Source: Sphingorhabdus profundilacus
GTDB lineage: Bacteria > Pseudomonadota > Alphaproteobacteria > Sphingomonadales > Sphingomonadaceae
NCBI RefSeq assembly: GCF_009769755.1
Contig: NZ_SDWJ01000001.1
Span: forward strand, 1,178,001-1,242,000
DNA length: 64,000 nt
Direction of reading: 5' to 3'
This document shows positions 9,351 to 19,245 of the stretch, piece by piece (the first letter of the stretch is position 1; the number at the start of each line of letters is the position of its first letter). The notes under the pieces are model-generated. The model had not been told where the DNA came from and ran no database searches. It saw nothing but the letters and a program-made list of their open reading frames with translations. A program made the position numbers and the translations under genes.

Positions 9351-10385
9351 TTAGCGGACCACCTGCGCCCTCTGCTCGGCTATTCCCATCGATAATATCA
9401 CCGGATTTTCGGATTGCCGCACCTGAAAATCAGCCTTCCCGGACAGGCCGCGCCAACCGGATGCGATCAGCGATTGCGCCGTGGGCGCTCCCAATGTGGT
9501 TCCGGGACCGAGGACTATGATTTTGTCCGGTGCAAACTCCGCCGCCGCGACCTGAACCGCGCGGGTGAAATCATAGGTCCGGTTCAATTGCGCGCCCAAA
9601 GTATAGTCATAGATCGCCGCCGGATCGAACGCCTTGGGCGACCAGAGCCTCCCCTGCCCATCCACCGCTGACAGCGCACCGCACCCGAAATCCGCCGGCG
9701 GATTGGCGGCCCGCGCCATGTTCGGGATATGGTCGAGCAGCGGGCTGTGGAAAGCCGCATGATTCATCAGGCGCATGGGGAAGCGGTCGTCCTTAGGCAG
9801 ACGCTCCGACACCCATTTCAGGCCCTTATCATCCGCCGCGAAAACGACCATGCCGCCCAGATGGATGGAAATATGGACTTCTATATCAGATAGTGATGCA
9901 GCTTCTTCGCATATCTCACTGACTAACTTAATTTTTTCAGGATCGGTGCGCCAGTCGGCATCGACAATCGACCAGACAATCTGCCCGCCGAAGCCGTGCT
10001 TATGCATCATCCCGCCCATATTGTTGACTAGCCGCGCACCACCTTCGAAATCGAGTATTCCGGCGCAGGCCAGAGCCAGATACCAGCCCATCGAATTGCC
10101 GGTGACTGCAACGATGTCATAGCGTCCCCGGTCAATCGCCGCGAAATCGGCCAAGGCGCAGGCGTAGATCAGCAGGGATGCATTATCGCCGGTCATGTGC
10201 ACCGATGGCGCATATTTCTCTGCACCGTCCAGCTCGGAAATCGGCACCTGCCCCAGCGAACGGCGGAGCGCGTCCAGTTGTTCGACCATCGCCCAGCGGT
10301 CGGCATGATGGGTTTTCAGATACCCCAGTTCCGGTGCATTATAGGTGCCACGTCCGGGGCAGACGACTAGCGCAGTCTCTTTCAT
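9351..10385 (-). CDS. FabD-like acyltransferase lacking the malonyl-binding arginine
   Basis: A 344-residue protein with the fold signature of ACP S-malonyltransferases. The nucleophile elbow is GNSMGWY (Ser98) instead of the usual GHSLGE. The catalytic histidine is in AFHSPLL (His213). The late GPGTTLG motif is present. At the place where FabD has the arginine that holds the malonyl carboxylate (RGxxMQ), this protein reads NNMGGMM (119-127), so the arginine is replaced by Met. A non-carboxylated acyl group is therefore a reasonable guess for its substrate. The ATG overlaps the stop of the fused E1 gene (ATGA), indicating coupled translation and a joint task. No acyl carrier protein gene is adjacent. 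Confidence 0.75.
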   Translation of the reverse strand: MKETALVVCPGRGTYNAPELGYLKTHHADRWAMVEQLDALRRSLGQVPISELDGAEKYAPSVHMTGDNASLLIYACALADFAAIDRGRYDIVAVTGNSMGWYLALACAGILDFEGGARLVNNMGGMMHKHGFGGQIVWSIVDADWRTDPEKIKLVSEICEEAASLSDIEVHISIHLGGMVVFAADDKGLKWVSERLPKDDRFPMRLMNHAAFHSPLLDHIPNMARAANPPADFGCGALSAVDGQGRLWSPKAFDPAAIYDYTLGAQLNRTYDFTRAVQVAAAEFAPDKIIVLGPGTTLGAPTAQSLIASGWRGLSGKADFQVRQSENPVILSMGIAEQRAQVVR

Positions 10386-12574
10386 GCCACGGCCGCCTTT
10401 GCTGCTGCGATGATCGACTCGCGGCTGGGCAACACCAGCTCCGCGGCGGGACCCAAAGGTATGAAGCAATCCTCGGCGGTGATCCGGTGCGTCACATCGC
10501 CGCGTCCGGCCTCGGCCAGGATCGTCATCAGCTTCTCGCTCAAACTGCCTGTCCGGCGGCTTTCATCGACGATCAGGATATTCCGGCAATCGGCGACAGC
10601 CGCAACGATGGCGGCATCGTTCAACGGGTGCAGCCAGCGCAAGTCGATGATCCGCAGATCAATGCCCGATGCGCGCAATTCAGCCTCTGCTTGCTGCGAA
10701 AGATAATAACCATTTCCGTAGGTTATGATCGCAAGTTCTGATCCATTCCCATGTTGATGAAGTTCACCGAAGTTTATGCTCTGCGATTCTGCGGGCGCAA
10801 CATAAGGCGCCGTCCACTCCCCATCGTTCGCTTCCACCAAATCGGTGGTATGGTAAAGCGCGATGGGTTCAACAAATACAACCACCTTGCCATCTTCATG
10901 CGCCATCCGGACACATTCGCGCAGCATGGCCGGGGCGTCGGCGGCATTTGAGGGACAGGCGACGACGATGCCCGGAATATCGGTCAGTACCGCAAGGCTA
11001 TTGTCGTTATGGAAATGCCCGCCAAAGCCCTTTTGGTAGGGAAGTCCGGCGATGCGAAGCACCATGGGATTGCGGTATTGGCGGTTGGAGAAGAAGGACA
11101 GAGTCGCCGCCTCGCCGCGAATCTGATCCTCGGCATTGTGTAAATAGGCCAGAAACTGGATTTCCGGGATCGGCACAAAGCCATTATGCCCCATGCCGAT
11201 GGCGAGGCCTAATATGGTCTGTTCGTCGAGCAATGTATCAAATACCCGCGCCGCGCCAAATTTATCCTGCAAGCCTTGGGTAACCCCATACACCCCGCCC
11301 TTGCGCGCCACATCTTCGCCGAACAGTGCGACATTGGGGTAACGCTGCATGAGGTCAGCAAGCGCAAAGTTGATGGATTTCGCCAGCGTGACAGGCTTGG
11401 CCAAATTGCGCTGATCCTTGGCAAACAGCGCGTCCCTCGCCGATGCATCGGGTAAAGGCGGCGATGCTTTGAAGCCCTGTATGGGTTCAATCGACGTCAT
11501 GACGTCAGCGGCGGTCTCGATCCGTGGTTTCGCCAGTGCGTCCTGCGCCACGCGATCGACGCGGGCGCGCATATCCTGATAGCGGCCGACGATTTCTTCC
11601 CCCGAAAACCCCGCCTGTTCATGCAAAATGCGGGCGCTGTGTAGTAACGGGTCCTGCGCCTCTGCGGCCTCAATATTGGCGAGCGCGGAATAGCTCGCTT
11701 CCACATCTGCACCGGCATGGCCCATCAATCGCACCGTCCGCATATGCAGGAAGACAGGCCGCCGCCGAGACCGGGCAAATCGCACCGCTTCCCGGCATCC
11801 GCGCACCGCGTCATTCAGGTCAGCCCCGTCGCATTGGATGTAATGCAGCGCAGGCCGGTGCGCGAAATTCGCTTCGATCCAGCCGCCCGGTGTGCGGACC
11901 GATATCCCGATGCCATTATCTTCACACAGGAAGATGATCGGCATCGGCAAATGCTGATACGCCGCCCAACAGGCCGAGTTGAACGCCCCTTGCGATGTCG
12001 AATGGTTCGCCGATGCATCACCGAAGGAGCACAGGATCACCGCATCATGCGGCAGCACGGCGTCCGCAAGTTTCAACCGCTGTGCCATCCCCAAAGAGTG
12101 CGCCGCACCCACGGCCTTGGGCAGATGCGAGGCAATGGTGCTGGTTTGCGGAGGTACGAACGTATTGGCGCAACCCAATACCTTGTGCCTTCCGCCTGAT
12201 ATCGGATCATCGGCAGCGGCAGCAAAAGACAGAGCCATGTCGTATAACGGGGTCAGACCGCCGAACTGCTTCTTACGCTGGATGAGAAACGCGGCATCCC
12301 GATAATGCAGGAACGCCATATCGGTATGCCGCGTCGCCGCCGCCATCGCTGCGGTGCCTTCATGGCCGGAACTGCCGATCGAATAAAATGTCTTCCCCTT
12401 GGACCGGCGCGCCCACAAATCGAGATGGCGGCTCATGATCTGGGTGTCGAACAGGTCGACCAGTTGGGGAGCCGAAATTGAAAATGGTGCAATATTGCTG
12501 CGCGGTGCAGGAAAATCCTGGGCTGCAACACGACGCACAAACGCGTCATCGATGATGGTGGGTCGATCAAACAT
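10382..12574 (-). CDS. fused alpha+beta E1 component of a 2-oxoacid dehydrogenase-type enzyme
   Basis: A 730-residue thiamine-diphosphate enzyme. The first ~350 residues match E1 alpha of branched-chain/pyruvate dehydrogenases: GSSGHEGTAAM, HYRDAAFL, and a TPP/Mg motif beginning FGDASANHS and ending EDNGIGIS. A linker of about 50 residues leads to an E1 beta half with SINFALADLM, GEDVARKGGVYGVTQGL, PEIQFLAYLHNAEDQI and the C-terminal transketolase-type IDLRWLHPLND. Typical E1 alpha and beta are separate genes. The partners E2 (lipoyl acyltransferase) and E3 are absent here, while a FabD-like acyltransferase is coupled downstream. Substrate unknown; 2-oxoisovalerate-type acids are closest by similarity. 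The ATG at 12574 has no obvious ribosome site and could be wrong by a few codons. Confidence 0.85.
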   Translation of the reverse strand: MFDRPTIIDDAFVRRVAAQDFPAPRSNIAPFSISAPQLVDLFDTQIMSRHLDLWARRSKGKTFYSIGSSGHEGTAAMAAATRHTDMAFLHYRDAAFLIQRKKQFGGLTPLYDMALSFAAAADDPISGGRHKVLGCANTFVPPQTSTIASHLPKAVGAAHSLGMAQRLKLADAVLPHDAVILCSFGDASANHSTSQGAFNSACWAAYQHLPMPIIFLCEDNGIGISVRTPGGWIEANFAHRPALHYIQCDGADLNDAVRGCREAVRFARSRRRPVFLHMRTVRLMGHAGADVEASYSALANIEAAEAQDPLLHSARILHEQAGFSGEEIVGRYQDMRARVDRVAQDALAKPRIETAADVMTSIEPIQGFKASPPLPDASARDALFAKDQRNLAKPVTLAKSINFALADLMQRYPNVALFGEDVARKGGVYGVTQGLQDKFGAARVFDTLLDEQTILGLAIGMGHNGFVPIPEIQFLAYLHNAEDQIRGEAATLSFFSNRQYRNPMVLRIAGLPYQKGFGGHFHNDNSLAVLTDIPGIVVACPSNAADAPAMLRECVRMAHEDGKVVVFVEPIALYHTTDLVEANDGEWTAPYVAPAESQSINFGELHQHGNGSELAIITYGNGYYLSQQAEAELRASGIDLRIIDLRWLHPLNDAAIVAAVADCRNILIVDESRRTGSLSEKLMTILAEAGRGDVTHRITAEDCFIPLGPAAELVLPSRESIIAAAKAAVA

Positions 12575-12794
12575 AATGTCGAAGTGAATAACGAACCGAC
12601 ACGCAAAAGCCACACCAAATCGCAATATTCAATCGCCTGATTAAATTGCTGGATTTGTAAAAATTCTTCGATAGGATGTTGATTGAGAGAGAGCTTATTC
12701 CCCGGGAAAACCCAGTGAATTGGTAAGTGACTGCTGGATCGAGACGAACAGAAAATGTCGCAAAATCCACAGTCAATATGGAGGAGAGAGAGAA

Positions 12795-15392
12795 ATGCGT
12801 CGTTTTAACCGTATCATGACGGCTGCGCTTTGCAGCACGATTTGCAGCACTTTAGTCGCACCCGCCGCGTTCGCACAGCAGCCGGCGGCGGAAGAAGATG
12901 GTGATGAACCGATCATCGTGACCGCAACCTTACGCGCCATGGACGTTCAGGACATTCCCCTTGCCGTGACCGCTGTCGCGCCGGAAGCCCTTGAGCGCGA
13001 AGGTGTTTCGGACATTAAAACCCTGTCCTCAATCTCACCGAGCTTCAACATCCAGTCGTCACAAACCGAAACCCAAGGTACCTCGATCAAAATTCGCGGC
13101 GTCGGCACAACCGGTAATAACACCGGTTTGGAAAGCTCAGTCGGCGTATTCATCGACGGCGTCTACCAATCACGCCCCGGCGTTGCCCTCGGTGACCTTG
13201 TCGATCTCGAACGGCTCGAAATTTTGCGTGGTCCGCAAGGCACATTGTTTGGGCGCAATACATCGGCGGGTGCGCTCAACATCACGACAAAGCGGGCCAA
13301 CCTTTCCGAATTTGAAGGTTTTGCCAACGCATCTTATGGCAATTTCAACTTCATCAATGTGCAAGGCGGCATCAGCGTCCCACTCGCACAGGATGTTGCC
13401 GCATTCCGTCTATCGGGAACCTATCGCAAACGTGACGGCTTTTTGAAAAGCTCCACGGGCGCGGAAAGCAACAATCGTGACCGGTACATGCTGCGCGGCC
13501 AACTCTATGTTGAACCCAATGCCGATGTCAGCATCCGGTTACTCGCCGATTATTCCAAGGTAGACGAAAATTGCTGCGATGCGGTGATTGTTCGCGAAAC
13601 CGAATTGGCACCGTTCTTTGCTTTCCACGGATTGGCCTCGGACGGGGTCGATCAATCGGGTCCGTCCGCGCTTAAAAATCTGGCTACCAATGCCCAGCAA
13701 TTCATAAATGGTGCCGAACAATGGGGCGTTTCGGGTGAGTTGAAATGGGACCTTGGTGGCGCCAAAATGACCTATATCGGTTCGTATCGGAACTTTGAAT
13801 CCAATTCGACACAGGAATCCGATTTCGTCTCACTCGCCATTTTCACGACCGGCGCTGGTGGCCAAAATTCCCGTCCCGGCATTTTGCCATCGGGTAACCG
13901 GATCAAGACGATGACCCACGAACTGCGGTTTCAGGGAACGGCGTTTAACGATCATCTCGACTGGTTGATCGGTGGTTTCTATTCGACGGAAGATATTGTC
14001 GAAGACCAGACCATGACATTCGGGACCGATTACCAACGGGCCAATAGTGCGTTTAACTTTGCCAACACCCTTGGGGTTAATCCGCTCTTTGCCCTTACAG
14101 CTTTGGGCAATGGCGGAATTCCGGTAAACTCGGCGGGTGCCTTTGCGGAAAACCGTTTCAGTCAGGACGCCAAAAGCTTCTCGATCTTCACCCATAATGT
14201 GATCAATTTTACCGACAAATTGAGCCTGACCCTGGGCGCACGTTATGTGGACGAGAAAAAGACCGCATCTTTCGACCAGTTGAATTCTGTAAATGGGGCC
14301 TGTCAGGCAAGTGTGAACGCAGTCTTTAACGGCGGCTTTAACGCAGCTTTCGCGGCGCTTCCGGCGGCGACGAGAAATGGGATCATCAATGGCGTTGTCG
14401 GTCTCAACTGCTTCCCATTTGCAGCGCCCGTCACCCTGGCTGGTCCTGGCGGCGGCCTTGCCAGCAACTTCCTGCCATTGCCCCGTGAATGGTCGAATGT
14501 CTTCAAAGACGATGAAATTACCTACACGGCGCAAGTCGGATATAAAGCCAACCCCGACCTGTTGTTTTATGCCGGGTACAGCCACGGCTTCAAATCGGGC
14601 GGTTTCAACCTTGATCCCACCGCTGCAAACCTGACCAATTCCGGCGCTGTATTGGCCGGTGCCGGAACGGTTGCACCGATCTTTGCCGATCCACGGTTCA
14701 AATCTGAAAAAGTGAACCAGATCGAAATCGGGGTGAAAGGCACCTTCGGTCCGATCAAGGCGAACCTTGCCTTGTTCGATATGAAGATGAGCGATTTCCA
14801 GGTTCTGGAATTCACCGGCGTCCAGTTCCTGACGTTCAACGTCAATTCCGCCCGTTCAACGGGGGCGGAGCTGGAATTGTTCGGTGACTTCGGCAATTAT
14901 GTGAAGGGCAATCTGGCCCTGACCTATGCCGATGCACGCTATCCGAGCAATTGCGCCGACGGTGTTGCGCCCGCTGCGCTGGGTTCAGTCACCCGGCTAT
15001 GCGGTCAAGACCTGACCAATGCGCCGAAATTCACCGGGGTCATCGGGCTGACCTATGATGGTCCGCTCAACAGCTCGGGTTGGGGATTACTGGTCAATGG
15101 CAGCATGAACTACTCGGACAGCCGCACCACGCGGACTATTGATCTCGACACCAATGGTCTTCCGGTTCCGCTCGCGCGGCAGGAAAATTATTTCAAGATG
15201 AATGCGCGCATCGGCCTCACCACGCCCGATGGACGTTTTACCTTTGAACTGTGGGGCACCAACCTGTCGAACGAGATTACCCGTGGCATCACCGCCAACA
15301 CGCCTCTGCGTGGTGGTGCAGGTACAAGGTCCTTGATCGGCTTTATCGAAGAACCCCGCATGTACGGCGTAACAGTCCGCGCCAAGTTCTAA
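12795..15392 (+). CDS. TonB-dependent outer-membrane receptor
   Basis: An 865-residue energised outer-membrane transporter. A signal peptide (about residues 1-27, ending AAFAQ) is followed by a TonB box-like EPIIVTA. The plug domain follows, with IPLAVTAV, IKIRGVGT, GVFIDGVYQSR and the LRGPQGTLFGRNTSAGALNI block. The long beta-barrel ends in VRAKF with the terminal aromatic residue expected for BAM recognition. The strong site GGAGGAGAGAG just before ATG 12795 fixes the start. Sphingomonads use many such receptors for aromatic compounds, oligosaccharides or metal chelates. The substrate cannot be told from sequence. It is divergent from the E1/acyltransferase pair, so a shared substrate is possible but unproven. 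Confidence 0.93.
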   Translation: MRRFNRIMTAALCSTICSTLVAPAAFAQQPAAEEDGDEPIIVTATLRAMDVQDIPLAVTAVAPEALEREGVSDIKTLSSISPSFNIQSSQTETQGTSIKIRGVGTTGNNTGLESSVGVFIDGVYQSRPGVALGDLVDLERLEILRGPQGTLFGRNTSAGALNITTKRANLSEFEGFANASYGNFNFINVQGGISVPLAQDVAAFRLSGTYRKRDGFLKSSTGAESNNRDRYMLRGQLYVEPNADVSIRLLADYSKVDENCCDAVIVRETELAPFFAFHGLASDGVDQSGPSALKNLATNAQQFINGAEQWGVSGELKWDLGGAKMTYIGSYRNFESNSTQESDFVSLAIFTTGAGGQNSRPGILPSGNRIKTMTHELRFQGTAFNDHLDWLIGGFYSTEDIVEDQTMTFGTDYQRANSAFNFANTLGVNPLFALTALGNGGIPVNSAGAFAENRFSQDAKSFSIFTHNVINFTDKLSLTLGARYVDEKKTASFDQLNSVNGACQASVNAVFNGGFNAAFAALPAATRNGIINGVVGLNCFPFAAPVTLAGPGGGLASNFLPLPREWSNVFKDDEITYTAQVGYKANPDLLFYAGYSHGFKSGGFNLDPTAANLTNSGAVLAGAGTVAPIFADPRFKSEKVNQIEIGVKGTFGPIKANLALFDMKMSDFQVLEFTGVQFLTFNVNSARSTGAELELFGDFGNYVKGNLALTYADARYPSNCADGVAPAALGSVTRLCGQDLTNAPKFTGVIGLTYDGPLNSSGWGLLVNGSMNYSDSRTTRTIDLDTNGLPVPLARQENYFKMNARIGLTTPDGRFTFELWGTNLSNEITRGITANTPLRGGAGTRSLIGFIEEPRMYGVTVRAKF

Positions 15393-15403
15393 GAAACAAA
15401 AGC

Positions 15404-15443
15404 AAAAGGGGCGGCCTTCCCAAGCGGAGGCCGCCCCTTTTTT
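15404..15443 (+). terminator. rho-independent terminator of the TonB receptor gene
   Basis: AAAAGGGGCGGCCT (15404-15417) pairs perfectly with AGGCCGCCCCTTTT (15428-15441) around a 10-base loop and is followed by more T. It begins 11 bases after the receptor stop codon. Confidence 0.93.
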
Positions 15444-15479
15444 GTTGGTCGTGCGGAACAGAACCAAAGTCGAAGGACC

Positions 15480-15621
15480 GTCACCCTGAACTTGTTTCAG
15501 GGTCTATCGTGCAGCGGCAACCCAAGTGTTAAGGTAACAATGGCAGGGCGTCGCCAATTGGCTTGCCACGACAGAGCAGAAATTGACTGACGAATGGACC
15601 CTGAAACAAGTTCAGGGTGAC
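15480..15621. repeat. perfect 25-bp inverted repeat pair flanking ~92 bp
   Basis: The 25-base unit at 15480-15504 (core ACCCTGAACTTGTTTCAG) recurs exactly in reverse complement at 15597-15621. Each arm is itself a near palindrome, CCCTGAA...TTCAGGG. The pair encloses about 92 bases with no gene. This is a miniature, non-coding repeat of the dispersed type I associate with sphingomonad intergenic regions. The remaining bases to 15818 hold another repeat-like stretch (GTCTCGACTTCGCTCGGCAC at 15768-15787) and no gene. Confidence 0.75.
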
Positions 15622-15818
15622 GGGTAGGGTATAATAAGAGCGACTTCACGTCCTAACCGCTGTGACTTGGTCACGAATCAGGCTGTCCCCCTCAACTTAC
15701 TCCCATACCCAATCCGTTCGCATCGAGCGCATTCGAGATGCCATGCGTAAGCGCGCTACCGATAGGTGTCTCGACTTCGCTCGGCACGAACGGGAGGGTT
15801 TAACAGGTTTTGGCGTCC

Positions 15819-18014
15819 CTATGCCGCCGCTTTATACAGCGTCGCCCCCGTGTCGGCCATTTCGCGGAAGCTTTTGGGCGGGGCGAAGCGGTTGCCGAAA
15901 CGCTGGGCAAGGCTGTCGGCGGTTCGCACGAAGTTTTCTAACCCAACGGTGTCGATATAGCTCATCGGACCGCCAGTATAAGGCGCAAAGCCCCAGCCGA
16001 AAATCGCACCCAGATCCGCGCTTTGCGGATCGCGCACGACGTCCTCTTCAAAGCATTGGGCCGTAGCGATCAACTGAATGTAGAGAAGCCGTTGTTTGAC
16101 CTCTTCAACGCTCGGCTGGTTTTCCGCCAGCGGATAATGATCGGCCATACCCTTCCAAAGGCTCAGGCGCTCGCCCTTTTCATCATAGTCATAAAAGCCC
16201 GAACCGAAGCGACGGCCTTTACGGCCCAGCTTCACTACCATCAGTTCCATGAAATCTTCGGTCCCGCTTGGCTGGTAAGCATCGCCCAATTCCTTCTTGG
16301 TCGATTGCATCACGTCATAGCCCAGCTGCAACGTGGTCTCGTCGAGCAACGCCAGCGGACCGATGGGCATGCCCAGCAACTTAGCCGCATTTTCGATCAG
16401 GGCAGGCTTCACGCCCTCGGTCACCAGCTTCATCGCCTCGCCCATATAGGGCGGGAAGACGCGGTTGGTGAAGAAACCGCGTACGTCCTTGACGACGATC
16501 GGGGTCTTCTTGATCTTTGCATTATAGTCAAATGCTGCTGCCAAAGCGCGGTCGCCCGACAGTTCGCCCGGAATGATTTCCAGCAACGGCATCTTTTCGA
16601 CCGGCGAAAAGAAATGCAGTCCGATGAACAGTTCCGGACGGACCGAATTTTTCGCAAGGCCGGTGATGGGCAAGGTTGACGTGTTGGAGGCGAATACGAC
16701 GTCGGGGCGAATGACCGCCTCTGCCTTTTTGATGACGTCCGCTTTTACGTCGGGGCGTTCGAACACGGCCTCGATAATCAGGTCGACATCTTTCAGATCG
16801 TCATAATTATCCGTCGGCGTGATGCGAGCCATAAATGCCTCGCCCGCTTCCTTCGACATTTTGCCACGGCCCACGGCCTTGTCGATAATCTTGCGGCTGT
16901 AATCGACCGCCTTGTTGGCGTCTTCAAGGCTGCGGTCGAGAACGACGACATCCATGCCGCCTTTGACCGTCACATGGGTGATGCCCGATCCCATCAGGCC
17001 GCCGCCCAATACGCCGACTTTCTTGATTTCGACAGGCGGCACATCCTTGGGGCGACCAGCGCCCTTTTCCGCAGCCTGTTTGTTGATGAACAGCGTGCGG
17101 ATCATATTCTTCGCCTGGCTGCCCGAAAGCAGCTTGGTGAAATATTTCGATTCCACGCGAAGCGCCGTGTCGAACGGCAGGATAGAGCCTTCATACAGGC
17201 AGGACAAGATCGCCTTGACGGCATCGAAATTGCCCTTGCTTTCCTTGTGCGCCATGGCGTTCAGGCCGACGAAAAGCTGAACCGAGCGTGGGTCCATTGC
17301 GCCTGCACCGCCGGGGAATTTGAAATCTTTCTTATCCCAAGGTGCAGTGACCTTTGGATTGGCCCTTACCCAAGCCTTGGCATTGGCGATCAGGTCGGCA
17401 GCCGGAACTACCTCATGGACCAGACCCTGCGCCTTTGACGTTGCGGGATCGAGCGACTTGCCCTGAATGATCATCATGGCTGCATTTTGAAGGCCAATCA
17501 GGCGAGGTGTACGCTGGGTGCCGCCGCCGCCAGGCAACAGGCCAACCATCACTTCGGGCATGCCGAGCTGGATTTTCGGATTGTCGGCAACAACGCGATA
17601 ATGGCACGCGAGCGCGAGTTCCAAGCCACCGCCCAGTGCAAGACCGTTGAGCGCGCAGGCGACCGGCTTTGCCGAGGCCTGACCGCTGGTCAATGCCTTG
17701 GCGGTCTGTCCACCGGCTTCCATTTTACGCAGCAAGGCGTTCAAGGCAAACGCCTGATCAAAGGCTTCTTTCGTGCTATTCGCCTTTGCCCCGCCAAGCA
17801 TGGTGAGGTCTGCGCCCGCGAGGAATCCGGTAGCTTTGCCGGATGTGATGACGGCACCCTTGACCGCGTCGTTGGTTGTGAAATCTTCGACCCACGCGCC
17901 GAATTCGGCAATCAGGTCGCCATTCCAGACATTCATGGTCGCGCCGGGAAGGTCGATGGTGACAAGCGCGATGCCGTCGCTGTCGATGTCGACGGAAAAA
18001 GTTTTGTAAGTCAT
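15819..18014 (-). CDS. fadJ: bifunctional enoyl-CoA hydratase / 3-hydroxyacyl-CoA dehydrogenase
   Basis: Catalyses two successive beta-oxidation steps. Residues 1 to ~190 are a crotonase domain with the oxyanion-hole segments [13 protein letters not shown] and [18 protein letters not shown], and the downstream [17 protein letters not shown]. From about 315 a Rossmann-fold 3-hydroxyacyl-CoA dehydrogenase begins ([16 protein letters not shown]), with [11 protein letters not shown] and [16 protein letters not shown] carrying the catalytic His/Glu region. Length (731) fits FadJ/FadB alpha subunits. The gene is 14 bases downstream of a thiolase gene, the standard multienzyme pairing. FadB versus FadJ cannot be settled from this alone. 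Confidence 0.93.
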   Translation of the reverse strand: MTYKTFSVDIDSDGIALVTIDLPGATMNVWNGDLIAEFGAWVEDFTTNDAVKGAVITSGKATGFLAGADLTMLGGAKANSTKEAFDQAFALNALLRKMEAGGQTAKALTSGQASAKPVACALNGLALGGGLELALACHYRVVADNPKIQLGMPEVMVGLLPGGGGTQRTPRLIGLQNAAMMIIQGKSLDPATSKAQGLVHEVVPAADLIANAKAWVRANPKVTAPWDKKDFKFPGGAGAMDPRSVQLFVGLNAMAHKESKGNFDAVKAILSCLYEGSILPFDTALRVESKYFTKLLSGSQAKNMIRTLFINKQAAEKGAGRPKDVPPVEIKKVGVLGGGLMGSGITHVTVKGGMDVVVLDRSLEDANKAVDYSRKIIDKAVGRGKMSKEAGEAFMARITPTDNYDDLKDVDLIIEAVFERPDVKADVIKKAEAVIRPDVVFASNTSTLPITGLAKNSVRPELFIGLHFFSPVEKMPLLEIIPGELSGDRALAAAFDYNAKIKKTPIVVKDVRGFFTNRVFPPYMGEAMKLVTEGVKPALIENAAKLLGMPIGPLALLDETTLQLGYDVMQSTKKELGDAYQPSGTEDFMELMVVKLGRKGRRFGSGFYDYDEKGERLSLWKGMADHYPLAENQPSVEEVKQRLLYIQLIATAQCFEEDVVRDPQSADLGAIFGWGFAPYTGGPMSYIDTVGLENFVRTADSLAQRFGNRFAPPKSFREMADTGATLYKAAA

Positions 18015-18028
18015 GTTCTAAATCCCGA

Positions 18029-19243
18029 TCAATTCACGCGTTCGATGATAGTCGCAGTGCCCATGCCGGCGCCGATGCACAGGGTGGTGAGTGCGGTCGA
18101 TTTTCCGGACCGTTCCAGTTCGTCCAGTACGGTGCCCAAGATCATCGCGCCGGTTGCACCTAGTGGATGCCCCATCGCAATCGCGCCGCCATTCACGTTG
18201 ATATCGCCATGGTCGATGTTCAGCGCTTCCATGAAACGCAGGACGACGGCAGCAAATGCTTCGTTCAATTCCCACACATCAATGTCGCCCTTGTCCATTC
18301 CGGCGCGCGACAAAGCCTTTTGCGCGGCGAATTCGGGGCCGGTCAGCATGATCGAGGGTTCCGATCCGATGGAGGCCATTGAAACAATGCGTGCGCGCGG
18401 TTTCAAGCCAATCCGTTCGCCTGCTTGCCTGTTACCAATCAACACCGCAGCCGCGCCGTCGACAATGCCTGAACTGTTTCCGGCATGATGGACATGGTTG
18501 ATCTTCTCCACCTCTGGATAGCGCATCATGGCAATATCGTCGAAGCCGGGCATCATTGTTCCCATCATCTGGAATGCGGGTGCCAAAGCGCCAAGCGATT
18601 GCATATCCGTTTCGGGACGCATCAGCTCATCATGATCAAGGATCACCTCGCCAATCACATCGCGGATCGGCAGGATGGATTTGGCGAAACGCTTTTCACC
18701 CCATGCTGTTGCCGCGCGTTTTTGGCTCTCGACTGAATAGGCATCAACATCATCGCGGCTATATCCATAGATCGTCGCGATCAGGTCGGCGGATATACCC
18801 TGCGGAATGAAATAATTGGCGATGGCGGAACGAGGGTCGATAGGCCATGCGCCACCGTCCGATCCCATGGGCACGCGGCTCATCGATTCAATACCGCCGC
18901 CAATGGCGAGATCGCATTCGCCCGATTTGACCTTGGCCGCCGCGATATTCGACGCCTCAAGCCCTGAACCGCAGAACCGGTTTACCTGAATACCTGAAGT
19001 GGTGTGCGCGTAGCCCGCCTGAAGCGCGGCTGTGCGGGTGATAACCGCACCCTGTTCGCCGACCGGCGAGACGCAACCAAAGGCGATATCTTCCACTGCA
19101 TCGGGCGCCAGACCGTTACGGTCGCGCACGCTAGCCAGCACTTGGGCGGCCAGATCAAGCGGCGTTATCTCGTGCAATGCGCCGTCTGAGCGGCCTTTAC
19201 CGCGCGGGCTTCGTACCGTGTCATAGATATAGGCTTCGGTCAT
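18029..19243 (-). CDS. acetyl-CoA C-acyltransferase (thiolase)
   Basis: A 404-residue thiolase, the last beta-oxidation step releasing acetyl-CoA, or its reverse. The nucleophilic cysteine lies in NRFCGSGLEA. GGGIESMSRVPMG, GGAIAMGHPLGATGAM with the catalytic His, and the second active cysteine in CIGAGMGTATI are all present. It lies 14 bases upstream of the FadJ-like gene and 2 bases downstream of the CoA-transferase gene, so the three are probably one transcript. The likely partner is the FadJ-like protein (FadI/FadA role). Confidence 0.94.
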   Translation of the reverse strand: MTEAYIYDTVRSPRGKGRSDGALHEITPLDLAAQVLASVRDRNGLAPDAVEDIAFGCVSPVGEQGAVITRTAALQAGYAHTTSGIQVNRFCGSGLEASNIAAAKVKSGECDLAIGGGIESMSRVPMGSDGGAWPIDPRSAIANYFIPQGISADLIATIYGYSRDDVDAYSVESQKRAATAWGEKRFAKSILPIRDVIGEVILDHDELMRPETDMQSLGALAPAFQMMGTMMPGFDDIAMMRYPEVEKINHVHHAGNSSGIVDGAAAVLIGNRQAGERIGLKPRARIVSMASIGSEPSIMLTGPEFAAQKALSRAGMDKGDIDVWELNEAFAAVVLRFMEALNIDHGDINVNGGAIAMGHPLGATGAMILGTVLDELERSGKSTALTTLCIGAGMGTATIIERVN

Positions 19244-19245
19244 AA

